Origin: Opisthocomus hoazin
Taxonomy: Eukaryota > Chordata > Aves > Opisthocomiformes > Opisthocomidae
Reading direction: 5' to 3'
Assembly: GCF_030867145.1 (NCBI RefSeq)
Contig: NC_134414.1
Coordinates: 75,568,504 to 75,632,503, forward strand
DNA: 64,000 nt
A model generated the notes under the pieces. It was not told the DNA's origin and made no database searches. It saw only the letters and a program-made list of their open reading frames with translations. The translations under genes were made by a program, and so were the position numbers. Of the stretch, positions 46,301 through 58,300 are shown one piece after another (position 1 is the first letter of the stretch; each line of letters starts with the position of its first letter).

Positions 46301-49300
46301 TAACCTGAATTGTGCGCATCTGGCAGAAAGACTTGAACAAATTGTACAGGACCTATGAGAAAAAGAAAGCACATTATGTCTCTGAGCAATTCTTAATTTT
46401 CCTTCATGTTATTATGTTCCTCTGCTTCAGTGTCGAACTCTGAATTTCTCTGTCTACCTTGAACTCACTTTCGAGATAGGCTGTTGTTTACCTCTGACAT
46501 TTTACTTGTCATCCATAAATATCAAGGATATATACAAAGAAGGACAGACATCATTACTTCCATTTTTGCAAATGGGACAGGTTTCTTAACCCATGCCATT
46601 TCACAGGTCAGGAATACAGATCTATCTAATCTTTCTTCAAATTCATTTATTTGCAGAGCTTCTAGTTTCTCCACAAACAGCCATTTCAGATTTTCCCCAC
46701 AATCAAAGAAACAAAAGAGAGGAAGAAAAAATAGAGTTTCATAATCAGTGAAAAATCAGGTTATTTTCAAACATGTTTGATCTACATAAGACACTAAGGT
46801 TTGCAGTTCTGAATTAGACCATAGAACTATCTGGCATGGGGTGTGGGGGGAGAGAGGATGGACAGTGACCACCCCAAGGATTACAAGCAACTTGGCATCC
46901 ATGTAGTGCTCTTTCTCTGACTTATTAACCATTAGGAATCCAATGGTTTCAAGACTTTTCAAACTTCAGATCTTTTCTAGAGATTTGGATTTAATTCCCG
47001 TTAGAAGACCTGTTTACCATGTGTTTGCCCAGTTTAATTTTCAAAGTGTTTATATCCATCCTCCAAAACAAACTGAGTCAATGAGATTATCACATTTTGT
47101 CAGCCAGAGAGCCCTTTTGTTCTGCACAGGAAACAGAACGATGTTAAGTCCTCATTCTTCTAATATCCAGTATTTTAGTTACTACAAAACAGACAACAAT
47201 GGAATCAGTTACTCTTAAAGAGACCTTAAAGGGTGTCCCCATTTGCAGACTTACTTAGGAGATTTAAGCACTGCTTGGTGCTGCATGTATGCTCCCAGCC
47301 ATGCGATACCGTGACAGCTACACAGTCCCCTCGTACAGATCTAAACTTGGTCACAGGCACGTGCTCCTACCACAGCAAGGATCTAAGCCAGAAGTGGGAA
47401 GTGGGTTCACAGGCTAAGCCACCTTGCTCATAATAAACACCTGACTATTATCTTGGACAGCTCGCAGGAGTTAAACCTCCGCTTTCTTTCTGGACTTCTT
47501 AGTAAACCAAACAGGTTTCTCTATCAGAAACGCTATTTGAGAGAACAATGTTTTATCAGTACTTGCATTGTGCCAACAATGTAGGTGTTTGAATAGCGAC
47601 TGGGAGGGATTAGTCATGTTCGCAGTCTTGTTCTCTCTCACATGGCAGAAACTAAGTTGTACAGCTTTTCTTGGCCAAAATTTGATAGGTCTTACACAGG
47701 TAAAAGTTCTTACTAAAGACTAATGCAAAGATGTGGCCTATTATGGGTCCTTTGGGCTACGCAAAATGAAAGAACTGAAAAAGAAAAGAAAAAATATATC
47801 CAGAGCAAGCATGAAAAAAGAAGGTTAAATTAAACCTATCATGGTCACCAATAATTTCCAATTTTCATTACAAAGCAACAAACAGGGCAAGAGCAGAAGC
47901 ATGAACTATTTATTTGATTAGAATGATGCCCTCAGGATGAGGCCACCTGGGAGAAGCATCCTTTTAGAACTGGACAAAACCCTTCACCTTGTTGCTCTGA
48001 GGCAGATTCCCAGCTTTTCTGCCCTGTTCATTTTACTATGTCCTGAGCAGGACAGGAAAGTAATGTCATAGGCTCTAATGGTTTTCAGCCTGTTTTGATT
48101 TGTGGACCTTATGGATTTATACAAAGAGAAGTGTACCAGAATTAAGCCTATTGACAACAGGTGTGCTTTTGCTGGTCACTTTACAAGGACATCTCTGGCA
48201 ACAGATTCACAGGAGTCTCCATAAATCACAGACTGAAGAAAAAATACTGTTGATTTGTGCTGTTTGAAGGAGAGTCGCTTGTTGAAACCTGGGACAACCC
48301 CAGAGCTGTGTTATTCTTCAAGACACCTACTGAATTTGACCTGGCAGAAAACTCTCTTTGTATGTATTAAGGAAGATGATTATTTTCTTTAATTGGAGTT
48401 TTAAATAGCCTTTTTTATATTTTAAAAAGCAACTATATAAATATATATGGCTAGTCTCCAAAGCAAGACCACTGACAGCTGCTTGTAAAGAAGCATTTAA
48501 TTTTGATCTACTCAAAGAATAGCCTTTCCATAACATCATCTCATCCTCACAGTGAATTACTCACCCTGCAAACAGAATGGAGCCTGTTGTTTCCACACAC
48601 AGACATTGCCATAAATCTCAAGTCTGCTGCTGTAAATTATGTGACAGAACGAAAGCAATGCTCTCCTTTGTACCTCGGATCAAACCCAGACCACGGTGGT
48701 AGAAGCAGCAGCTAGGACTACGGAATGTCATGAATACGATTTTAATCTCATTCCTACTGTTCTTTGTTTACACTGCTGTAAATGAGATCCAAATCAGCTT
48801 CAGTTCCCTCTTACTGTACAGCAGTTCAGTTTTACAGCTCTCTAAACATTCAGGTGAGTTTCATCAACTCTGGTCACATTCTTTAATACATTTGGTGTGA
48901 GAACAGGACGTTTTTTCAAGTTCAAGATTTGCACTTACTCAACATCCTTCAGCTGAACTCGCTGCAGGTTACACCAAGGAGTATTAGTCACCAATTACTT
49001 TTCAATCTTGTCTCAGAGTATCTCTGCTTTTCCTAGACGCTAATTGCTTATTTTCATCAGTTCTCAGTTATTAGTTTTTAATTCTGAGACTACTTTAAAG
49101 CACTAAAATAATGTTTTCAGCAGAGGCGGAATACCATGCTTTCTAACATGGGAATAATATTATTGTAATGACACTGGCTCCTTCTTTGTGATTTGAAGCC
49201 CAGAATTGGTATTTGAACTGCTAACACTCAACTTCTACTGTCATCTTGCCATCTAATATCACTGAGCTAGCCATCACTGACCCAGTCTTTCGATGAAGTA

Positions 49301-52300
49301 CCAACTCCGAACAAGAAGCTGATTGGCAAACCTTGTCCTCAGCCAAATTCAAGCTCCAAAATCCCATCAGTGGAGGGAAAGGGATCATCCAAACCCATGA
49401 ACACATTGTGAGAACTATCAGGCATGAAAGACTACCTGAGAAATGTAGCAGAGCTGAGATTCCTGAGCAAGCACACCTCGCTTTGTACCTAAAATGAAGA
49501 TGTGGTAGAACGTTTTCTGAAAAGGGAAAACCTAGATGACACTGCTGTCTTACTAAAAGCTTTTATTAGGAGCAGCCAGGCAGCGCAAGTGGGATAGCAG
49601 GAAGAAGGGCTTAAAGTATTTTGAAAGCACATTTACTAAAGCCCTGCTGTTCTGCACTGCCCATCTGTGCAGCCCCTGAGATTTTGATACTGCAGTGGCC
49701 ACAGGAATGAGGCAGCTTCTATGGACAGCCAGCCTGCCTTCAGCTCCCCTCCTGCTTCGTCCCTGCGTCCCACCGGGATGTGTAGCTGCCAGGGTAGGTA
49801 GGACTCAAGGGCTCCGGCAGGCGAAAGGTGGAAGGTGCTGAGCTGCCTGCTAGCTGGCTTTATCAGCTCTCCCGGTAACACAGTGAGGGCAGAGGAAGGG
49901 ACAGTATTTACAAATCATCATCTCCTTTGAGCAGATAGCTGCAAGACCCCAGGCAGCACCACGGCGAGGACTGGTCCGGCAGCAACACTACGGGCAACGG
50001 AGGCAAGGTCCTCTGAGGGCACCCCACGGGGGACCTCCGAGATGGCCCGTTTTAAGTACAACCATATGATTTCAGGTGTGCAAAATCGTAACAAGGAACC
50101 ATTAGCAGACCAATGCTTAGCATGTGGAAGCCACGTGACCTCCTGCCAAGTGCTACCTTTAAGCAATAGCTGGGAAGTAAGACTGCAGGTACTCTAAATT
50201 CCTTTCACTCCTTCATGAACGAACGTATGGCCAGCGTGTATGCTGGGCTGGCCCTACAGACTCCTCAGAGTATCTGCCCCGTGTTAGGGCAACCAGCAAG
50301 CATGCTGTGAGAAAGGACTGCCTCCAGAGAAGGCAATAATGACGTCTACAGGAAAGCCGTGCATCACAGTTATTAAATTGCCATGCCAGCACCTGTAAAA
50401 ATGGTGGTCTGGAGTAATTTGCCATTGGGCAATGGCACACTTGAATACTTCCATCATCAGGATGCAGTGTCTTCCTAGCAAATCTTGCTGGATTAACTGC
50501 TGCTCCAGTGGAAGGGTGATTGATTTTGTGATTGGAAAAAGTGATTTTGGTTGGAAAAATCCATTAAAAAAAAAAATTTACATTAACATAAAACCAGACC
50601 TCTTCCCCCCAGAAGAACTTGTATGAAAAGAATTCCACAGCCTTTAAGAGTGAATAGAGGCAGACACAGTCATAGCTGAACTGCTAAGGTTTTTGAAACT
50701 CAGTATTTACACCCACTTATTTTCAGGACTGGCTTAAGTACCACATTAGTAATGACAGGCCATTTCAGTTGTAAGCTACTGAGAAAAGCTAGGCTTCAAG
50801 GCAAGCCCACAAGAGAGGATGCGATTCAGCTGGCTGGATAGCAACAGAATCAGGTAAAGCATGAAGAATTAAGTGAAAAAAAACCCCAGTACTCTCACAG
50901 ACACACAAGAAATGATCAGTACCGAGGCTCAGATTAAATTATGAGATATACCTGTGTCAAGCAAGCAAGACAAAGTCCTAGCAAAGGGCAAAACCAAAGG
51001 ACAATTGTGCATAGACTGGGACAGGAATAAGAAGCCAATGACAGAGACAGGGAAGGTGTGGACCCAATTCATCAATCCTTCTGGTCCTTCTGGCATACAA
51101 ACAACTGGACCTCCATGCCTCACAAAACAGAAAGCATGCCACGACACAGCTGGCACAGGCAGGATTTCAAGTAAGGCATGGATAAATGGGAATAATGTCC
51201 CAGGCGTGGTGTCATCAGGTACAAACAAGGGGCACTGGGGGTGTTCATGGAATTTGCAGATTGCAGTCCTCATGTCAGCACCACAAACCCAGTTGAGCTA
51301 GCTAATGATTGCTGCATCCAGATGGGTGTCCTATCTCATCTGCAGCCTGCAAGAAACGTATTGGTGGTTTCAGGGCAGTTCCAACTGGACGGGCACACGC
51401 AAAAGGCTAGCACCAGCCGGGTCCTATGCCACCATCTCAACGACCTGCCCATTCTGCTTGTCAACACTCTGGGACATCCCATGGTGGCCCTTTTCCCTAT
51501 CCTGTCCCACGACGTTTCTGCAGGTGAGGAAAACCTCCAGTTTCAGATTACAGAAGTAACAGAAATCAAAGACACAGAAACTAAAGAGATCAGGTAGTAG
51601 AATCCCTAGAGCAAATACGCTACCATTAGTCATTACTCCTGTGCAGTAAGACTACAGTAGTTTCTAAATCTAAAGTTTAGAGAATTACATAAACACATTA
51701 GCACTCCCCGACTGCCTTCTATTAGCAAACTGTAATAACCAGATCCAAAGAGATATAACAGAGTGGCATGCAAACAATCATTTATCATTTTTATCAACTA
51801 ATCATTTATCAGGTAACTTACCACAGTGACAGCATCATTCAGCAAAGACTCTCCAAACACCAGGATGTAAAGCTGCTCATTGACATGAATATTTTCAAAC
51901 ACGGCTAACACCGCCACGGGATCCACAGCTGACATGAGGCTGCCAAAGAGCAAATTCTGCAGCAATGTGATATCAGTCAAACCAAATGCACTGATCTGGC
52001 AAATTCCATAAAGTGAAATTCCGATGCCGATGGCATTCCAGAGCGTGCCCACCACGGCATACCAGACTATGGTACCAAAGTTCTCAAAGAAAAGACGAGT
52101 TGGCATAAAATATCCAGCATCAAGTACAATGGGTGGTAAAAGATACAAGAAAAAAACATCGCTGTTCATTACAGGTGGGGACTTCTCCTCTGCTCCAAAA
52201 ATAATCCCACCAAGAAGCAATCCAACCAGAATGAGGAGACAGCTTTCAGGTACTATGGAGGGCAACTTGTGATACAGATGAAAGCCTTCAAAGGAAATTC

Positions 52301-55300
52301 AAACACAAGAAATGGTTATTTGTACAGAATACAAAAGATTATTCTGGATTGTTATCTTAGTTTCTATAGTAAACAGACAACAATTGCAGGACAATTTCAT
52401 TTTCATTGCAAAGACTGAACTGGACCACCACAACAGGTCAAGGGAAATTTGTCAGCTAGGGTGGTTAATTCAGTTGGTGGAGAGCCAATTTAATAGCTAG
52501 ACGTTCCAGTTAATAGCTAGGGTAGCTGGAGCAACTGTGTGTGAGGGTTCTGTTTGTGAAAGTGTGGCGATGTTTGTAATGTGGAATCCTCCAGAAACAC
52601 AATTCCAACACTTTTCTAGGGCAAATTACATCTATATAGAGAAAAAAAAAATCATATTAATCACCCCTTCCACCATGCACAGTTTCCCAGAGGAATTTAA
52701 GGAGCACATTCATTTCATAAGTCTTTTGGAGTCTCAAAGCCAGGGAGGGGAACCAGCACATGACCTGCACCAAGTCACCCACTGCCACTTCCTCAGCCAC
52801 CACAAGGAAGCTTTTACAGACACATTATCATTCAGTTCTAGCGGAGCCTCCAAATTAATTTCACAACAACCATCATGTTTTCCACAAAGTGACAATAATT
52901 TGTAGCCTGTATTATTATGCTCGTTTTTCCGTATTATATGAATTGCGGTAGCGTCGGGAATCTCTCGTAAAGATCTGTGCAAAGCACTGAAAAAATTAAT
53001 AAAAAAGGTTCTGAATGAGCACTTAACGGCTGAATGTTCCTTAGCCTACTAAAACTCTCCAAGCCACACAGTTTTGATTTAAAGATCCCCATCACTTGCG
53101 TAAACTGACTTTTTAAGGATGATTTTGGTGATGAATGGGAAAAGTTTTGAAGGAACTTATTCTGGCCAATCTGATGGAACGATCAACCTTATACACCAAG
53201 GTCACATTCCAGGTCTTGGTGATGCCAATCTTTTCCAGGCTCCTCCTTATCTATATTTGGCCCACGTAATTATATAGAAAACTATCCACACCCACATGAT
53301 CCCATAATTCCTGCCTAACTAAAAAGCATTTAAATTATTTTAAATGAGAGCTGCGTGGAAACACTGGGTGTGGTAATAACGGGCGTCTATTTCAGTAAAA
53401 CTATTTCAGTAAAAATCACACCTGTAGTCGAAACAGTTAAATTAGTGCAAGCTTGGTACAGTTCGCATCCAGTTTCCCTATTTAAATTCTCTTTTCATTA
53501 TAGATTTTTTCCAGGTAAAAGAAAGCCTGAACTTGTAATTAGGAAAAACAAATGGTTACAAAGGACCAAGGGGAAAGCTCTTCTAATCTACAGATTTTTC
53601 ACTTGCATATTCTATGACTATTAAAGCTATTTTTTAAAGTAAGCAGCGCAAGTGGTATTTTGTTCCTTTCTGGATGAACACAGACTGCTTTTTAATATTT
53701 AGAAACACAGCCCATGTGACTCGTTAGAAGGACTGCCAAATTCACTGTCATTCTTCAAAACTGGAATCACCAATATCCTATATTGGCAGAACAGGTAATG
53801 ACCCTGGAAACACAAGAATTTGCAGTTGGAGACCTGACTCATCACCTTTCAGCCACTTTCACATAAACATTTTATGGTTTGTCTTAGTTTCTGCAGGGCA
53901 GGACGCCAAAAATTCCAATACAGCGACTGAAGTTTCTCCCGAGAAAGCAGATTTTGCTAAAAGTTTTTTGAAGCCCTTCGAAAGTATCTTAAATCATTTT
54001 CTCAATAAAAATTGAAGAGGAGGGCATTTTTGTAAACGCAGCTTTTAATGAAAACAAAAAACCATCACAACCAGTTGTAATGCAATGACAATGAACTGTC
54101 TATTGTGAATATAAAAATAAAAATCTTTTTCTTTTCTTCTTTGCAAGTCCCTCTTTGGAAAGTTCATAACCTCTTGGAGCTTTTGGGACTCTACATAATC
54201 CTTACAGGTAATGGTAAGGCTGCCACTAAGTTAAATGTGCTTTTTATCCATGTAAATAGCATCAAAACTCCTAAAAGACTACCTGCCTTCATGAAAGGCA
54301 TTTGAAGGTGATCAGGGACAGGCTGCGGTTCCCCACTTAAGGGCAGAGTGCTAGGATTTAGGGTTTAGGACCCAGTGCAAACCAGGTCAGGCATGGCTGC
54401 TCTGCAGAATGAGGGACATCTTTCCTGCTTGGACAGATCCACAGCCATGTGGCCAGGAGTACCCTGGGAGCAGATCCACTGCAGCACATGAATGCTCAGA
54501 CTTTGATGCTGAACCCAGGACCACAGGTACTTTCTCCTCCTCTGACCCTGTTCCTGGTGTCCTGATTATGCAGTGACCTGACTTCAACAGCATGGAAGAT
54601 GTTTACCCTCAGGCCACTGGGCATTAGGACACTTGCCTAAAGTGCTAGTTCAGTATTCTTCAAGCTAAAAGTCCTTAGAGTCCTGGTTTCCTACTTCTTG
54701 GTTGAAATCCAGTGCACTCTGATGCTGGAAATGCCACTGAGACACGTAATTCTGAGTATACATGAGGTTTCCAAGGGCCCTTTGAATAGCTTAGACCTTT
54801 TTTTCAGGAGAGCAATGTTGGAAGGATATCAGCTCAGTTCCCAGAAGAAGCACTTCTAATCGTGCATTTGTGATTAAACATAGGAGTAATGGGAATCTAG
54901 ATCAGTCAGGCAATATTTTGTAGGTTTAGTAGCACAAGAATGAAGCAAAACTGGGAGGTAAGTAGACTAGCCTCACTGCCTAGAAACCGCAGCATGCTTC
55001 AGGTGCACTGGCTCCCACCTAATATACTCCTGGAGTCCATCAGCATGTTAGTAACATACCTCCCATATGGTATCACCACACGAGATAATAAATAAGTAGA
55101 GGTAGACAGGTAATAATAACTCCATCCAAGGCAATTTCTTAGATTTCAAAATGTGCCCTTGTTCTACGCTGAATTAGGGCTATGAGGATGATGAGGAGAC
55201 TGGAGCATCTCTCCTACGAGAAAAGGCTAAGGGAGCTGGGCTTGTTTAGCCTGAAGAAGAGAAGGCTGAGAGGGGACCTTATAAATATCTCAAGGGTGGG

Positions 55301-58300
55301 TGTCAGGAGGATGGGGGCAGACTCTTTTCAGTGGTGCCCAGCAACAGGACAAGGGGCAACGGGCACAAACTGAAGCACAGGAAGTTCCAGATGAACACGA
55401 GGAAGAACTTCTTCCCTCTGAGGGTGACGCAGCACTGGCACAGGCTGCCCAGGGAGGTTGTGGAGTCTCCTTCTCTGGAGATATTCAAGACCTGCCTGGA
55501 CGGGGTCCTGTGCAGCCTGCTGTAGGTGACCCTGCTTCAGCAGGAGGGTTGGACTAGATGACCCACAGAGGTCCCTTCCAACCACTACCATTCCATGATT
55601 CTGTGAATTAAAAAGCACCATGTTTCTAATGTCTTTGTGAAAACGTACCTTGACAAAATGTTCAAGTTCTGCTTGACAACTTCTGGTTTTCCTTTCCCGT
55701 GCTGTCCCTTTTGCTCTCTCTAAACCTAGCCTACAATGACACGATGGCAGCCAGAAACTGAGAAACCTTTCAGATAAATCCCCTAAAAAAAAAGCCAATG
55801 CTGGAACGTTTCAGCTCCAGTGAAGCCGCACTTCTGCCAAAACACATTTGTTCAAAAAGGCTCCAGCCGAGCGGTCATCAGGTGCTGCGATACAGTTGTC
55901 TTTGGGATCCTCCGCGCACCGCGAGAGCTGTTATTAAATGCTGCCCTGTCTTCTGAGCTCCGTGCAGCTGCAAAGAACTCAGGGCTCCCTTCACAAAGGT
56001 TTTCCCCTCGGCAGCGCCAGGCGCAAGCATTCAGCCCCTAGCCCCGGAAAGGAATTTGCGATGCCACATTAAGCACCGAAGTTTCCCCAGGGAGTGCGTG
56101 AGCCCAGAGGTGGATTTCACACTGCCCAGCATGATGGGGGGCCCGATGCCAGAGGCTGCTCTCTCGCAGGGCTGCTCTCAGGGCCACGGGCAGTGAGACG
56201 GGCTGGAAAACCCCTCTCCACCCCCTTGAATGTGGCCCACGCTCAGCAGGACGTGGCACAGCCAACATGTCTGTGTCGCGGTGGTTCGGAACTCTGCCCA
56301 CTCGGGCTACCTTCGGCACAAAAGAAGGCACAAGCGAGAGAAAACCCGGCGCTGTGGGGTCATGGCTCAGGAGCGACGGGAGTCTGTCCCGGGAAGGTCT
56401 ACCTGATGCACTCATCGGATAAGGGAGCGTGGACTGAGCTCCAGGAGCAAGAACTGGATGTTCCTAATTCCAGTCCCGGAGTCAGGGTGCCTGCAGATAG
56501 GTGTGGCAAAGCTGGGCGCTGCCACACCTAGGGCCTCTCCGGGACCCAGCCCTCACTGCGTAGCACATGCACACTTGTCACAGTACAGGTAATGCCCTAG
56601 ATTAGCCACACGGGCTTTCGTTTTGTGTAACAGAAGGGATTTAAAATTTCTTATATGCACTTTTCCCCATCTACACTGTTTGCTTGTTTACTGTACTGCA
56701 GTCAGCTTGGAAAATTGAAGTCACTCTTTTTTTTTTAAACTTTTTAGATGCCTATGCACTAGCAAATTATCGTGATAGTCAGAATATGAAGTCCTACAGA
56801 AATTATGTATTATTGTGGATGTATTTGTGCTTACGTTTCAGATGGCTTCCCTGTAATTTTTAATAAAACAGAAACTGTCACTAGTCTTCGCTTATTCAAG
56901 AGTTTTTGCTGTAACTAAACTCAGCAGCCAAAGCAATTTTACAGTATTCAACTGGCTAAGTTCTTCACCAAACTCTACTTTCTGGCTATTACAGTTCATG
57001 ATATACTTGAGGGTATCATATTTGAACTCTGTCCTGATTCTGCAAACACCTAAATACATACTCGAGACTAAGTGTGCATCTTTAATGCATTAAGATACAT
57101 GCATCCTTAATATTTCTGCACAAAGTAATGAAGCCATGGCAAGTTGCTCGGGTAGAGGATCAGGCCCCCAGTCACAATGTTAGCTGTGGCCGGAGCTGAG
57201 TACAGATCACTGATTTTGCAGAATCCTAATTACCTGATCACTAACCAGAATGTGACACGGTCTATTCAAATGTCCCAAGCAGAAGTCAGAGTTTTATCAA
57301 GATGTTTTATCAAAATGAGTGTGATCACAGTTTTTACTGAACTCTGAGCTGCAAAATCAAGACTTCTGAATCAAACAAGTGGAGTATGAGTAAACTTTTT
57401 TTGTTGTTCCCACGGCTATATTCCTTATATTATGATTATCTTCCAGTTACGAAGACACAAAGTTCATTGTTTGCAGAGATTTTGTGATTTTTAAATAGCT
57501 CTCTAGCACACCTTTACCTGACATTCTTTAGATTACTACACGGTACCTCTTTTTCTTCTCGGGACGTAGAAAGCTAATTGCAAACATTAGATGTATACAT
57601 ATAATCTGCACCAAACACAGTGAAACTATGCAGTACAAATATTTTCCACATGAGGGAAGAGGTGGCCTTTCTTACTCATCCAGCGCCGTCTTTTTTTGCC
57701 CGTCTGGGGACACGAGCGAACGGTGGGAAAGCACAACGAGGAGGCTTACTCTGCCCTCATAAATATTTGCTTTCCATCGATCCGTCGCTCTGTCCTGGGA
57801 ACCCTCCTTACACCCGGCGTCATCTTAAGAAGAAGACCGCGCTCGGATGACCGCGGGGCGACGGAGGAGCAGCCAGCCGCGCCCGGAGCGACCCCCGCGC
57901 CCCGCAGCCCCCCGCCTTGCCGCAGGGGACTGGAGGTAACCCCCTTTCCCGAAACCCCCGCCTCCCCGACAGCCGAACCCCGCCCGGGCACCCCGCCCCG
58001 CCGAGGACCAGCAGCCCCCCGCCGCCCCCCACCCCCTGCCCGCACCCCGGCCCGGCTGCCTGCGGCGGGCCCGGGGGGACGGAGGGAGGGAGGGTCGCCC
58101 GACGGCCCCGCTCACCGATCTTGGCGAGGGAGGCCAGCAGGATCCAGAGGGTGATCTCGAAGGGGATCTGGACGTGGGGGTAGTCCAGGGTGAAGACGTG
58201 CAGCCGCGTCTCCTCGAAGGCCGCGCCGCTGGGGCTCGGCGGGGCGCCGGTGCCCATCGCCCCGGCGCCGGGCGGCTGGCTCTCCGAGGTGGCCCGCGCC

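Larger units (their letters stand above)
52286..58115 (-). other. SLC9A2 intron 1 (general content)
   Basis: A 5.8-kb intron. It contains a perfect 14-bp tandem duplication (ctatttcagtaaaa) at 53387-53414, a CR1 copy at 55177-55605, a GC-rich block at about 55800-56540, and the intronic part of the CpG island with a G-quadruplex motif. No other gene is supported. Confidence 0.6.

Noticed and set aside
56038-56531. Two overlapping 125-145-codon frames on opposite strands in SLC9A2 intron 1
   Set aside because: GC-rich patch with composition-driven open frames; no domain recognised and no splice signals linking them to SLC9A2.
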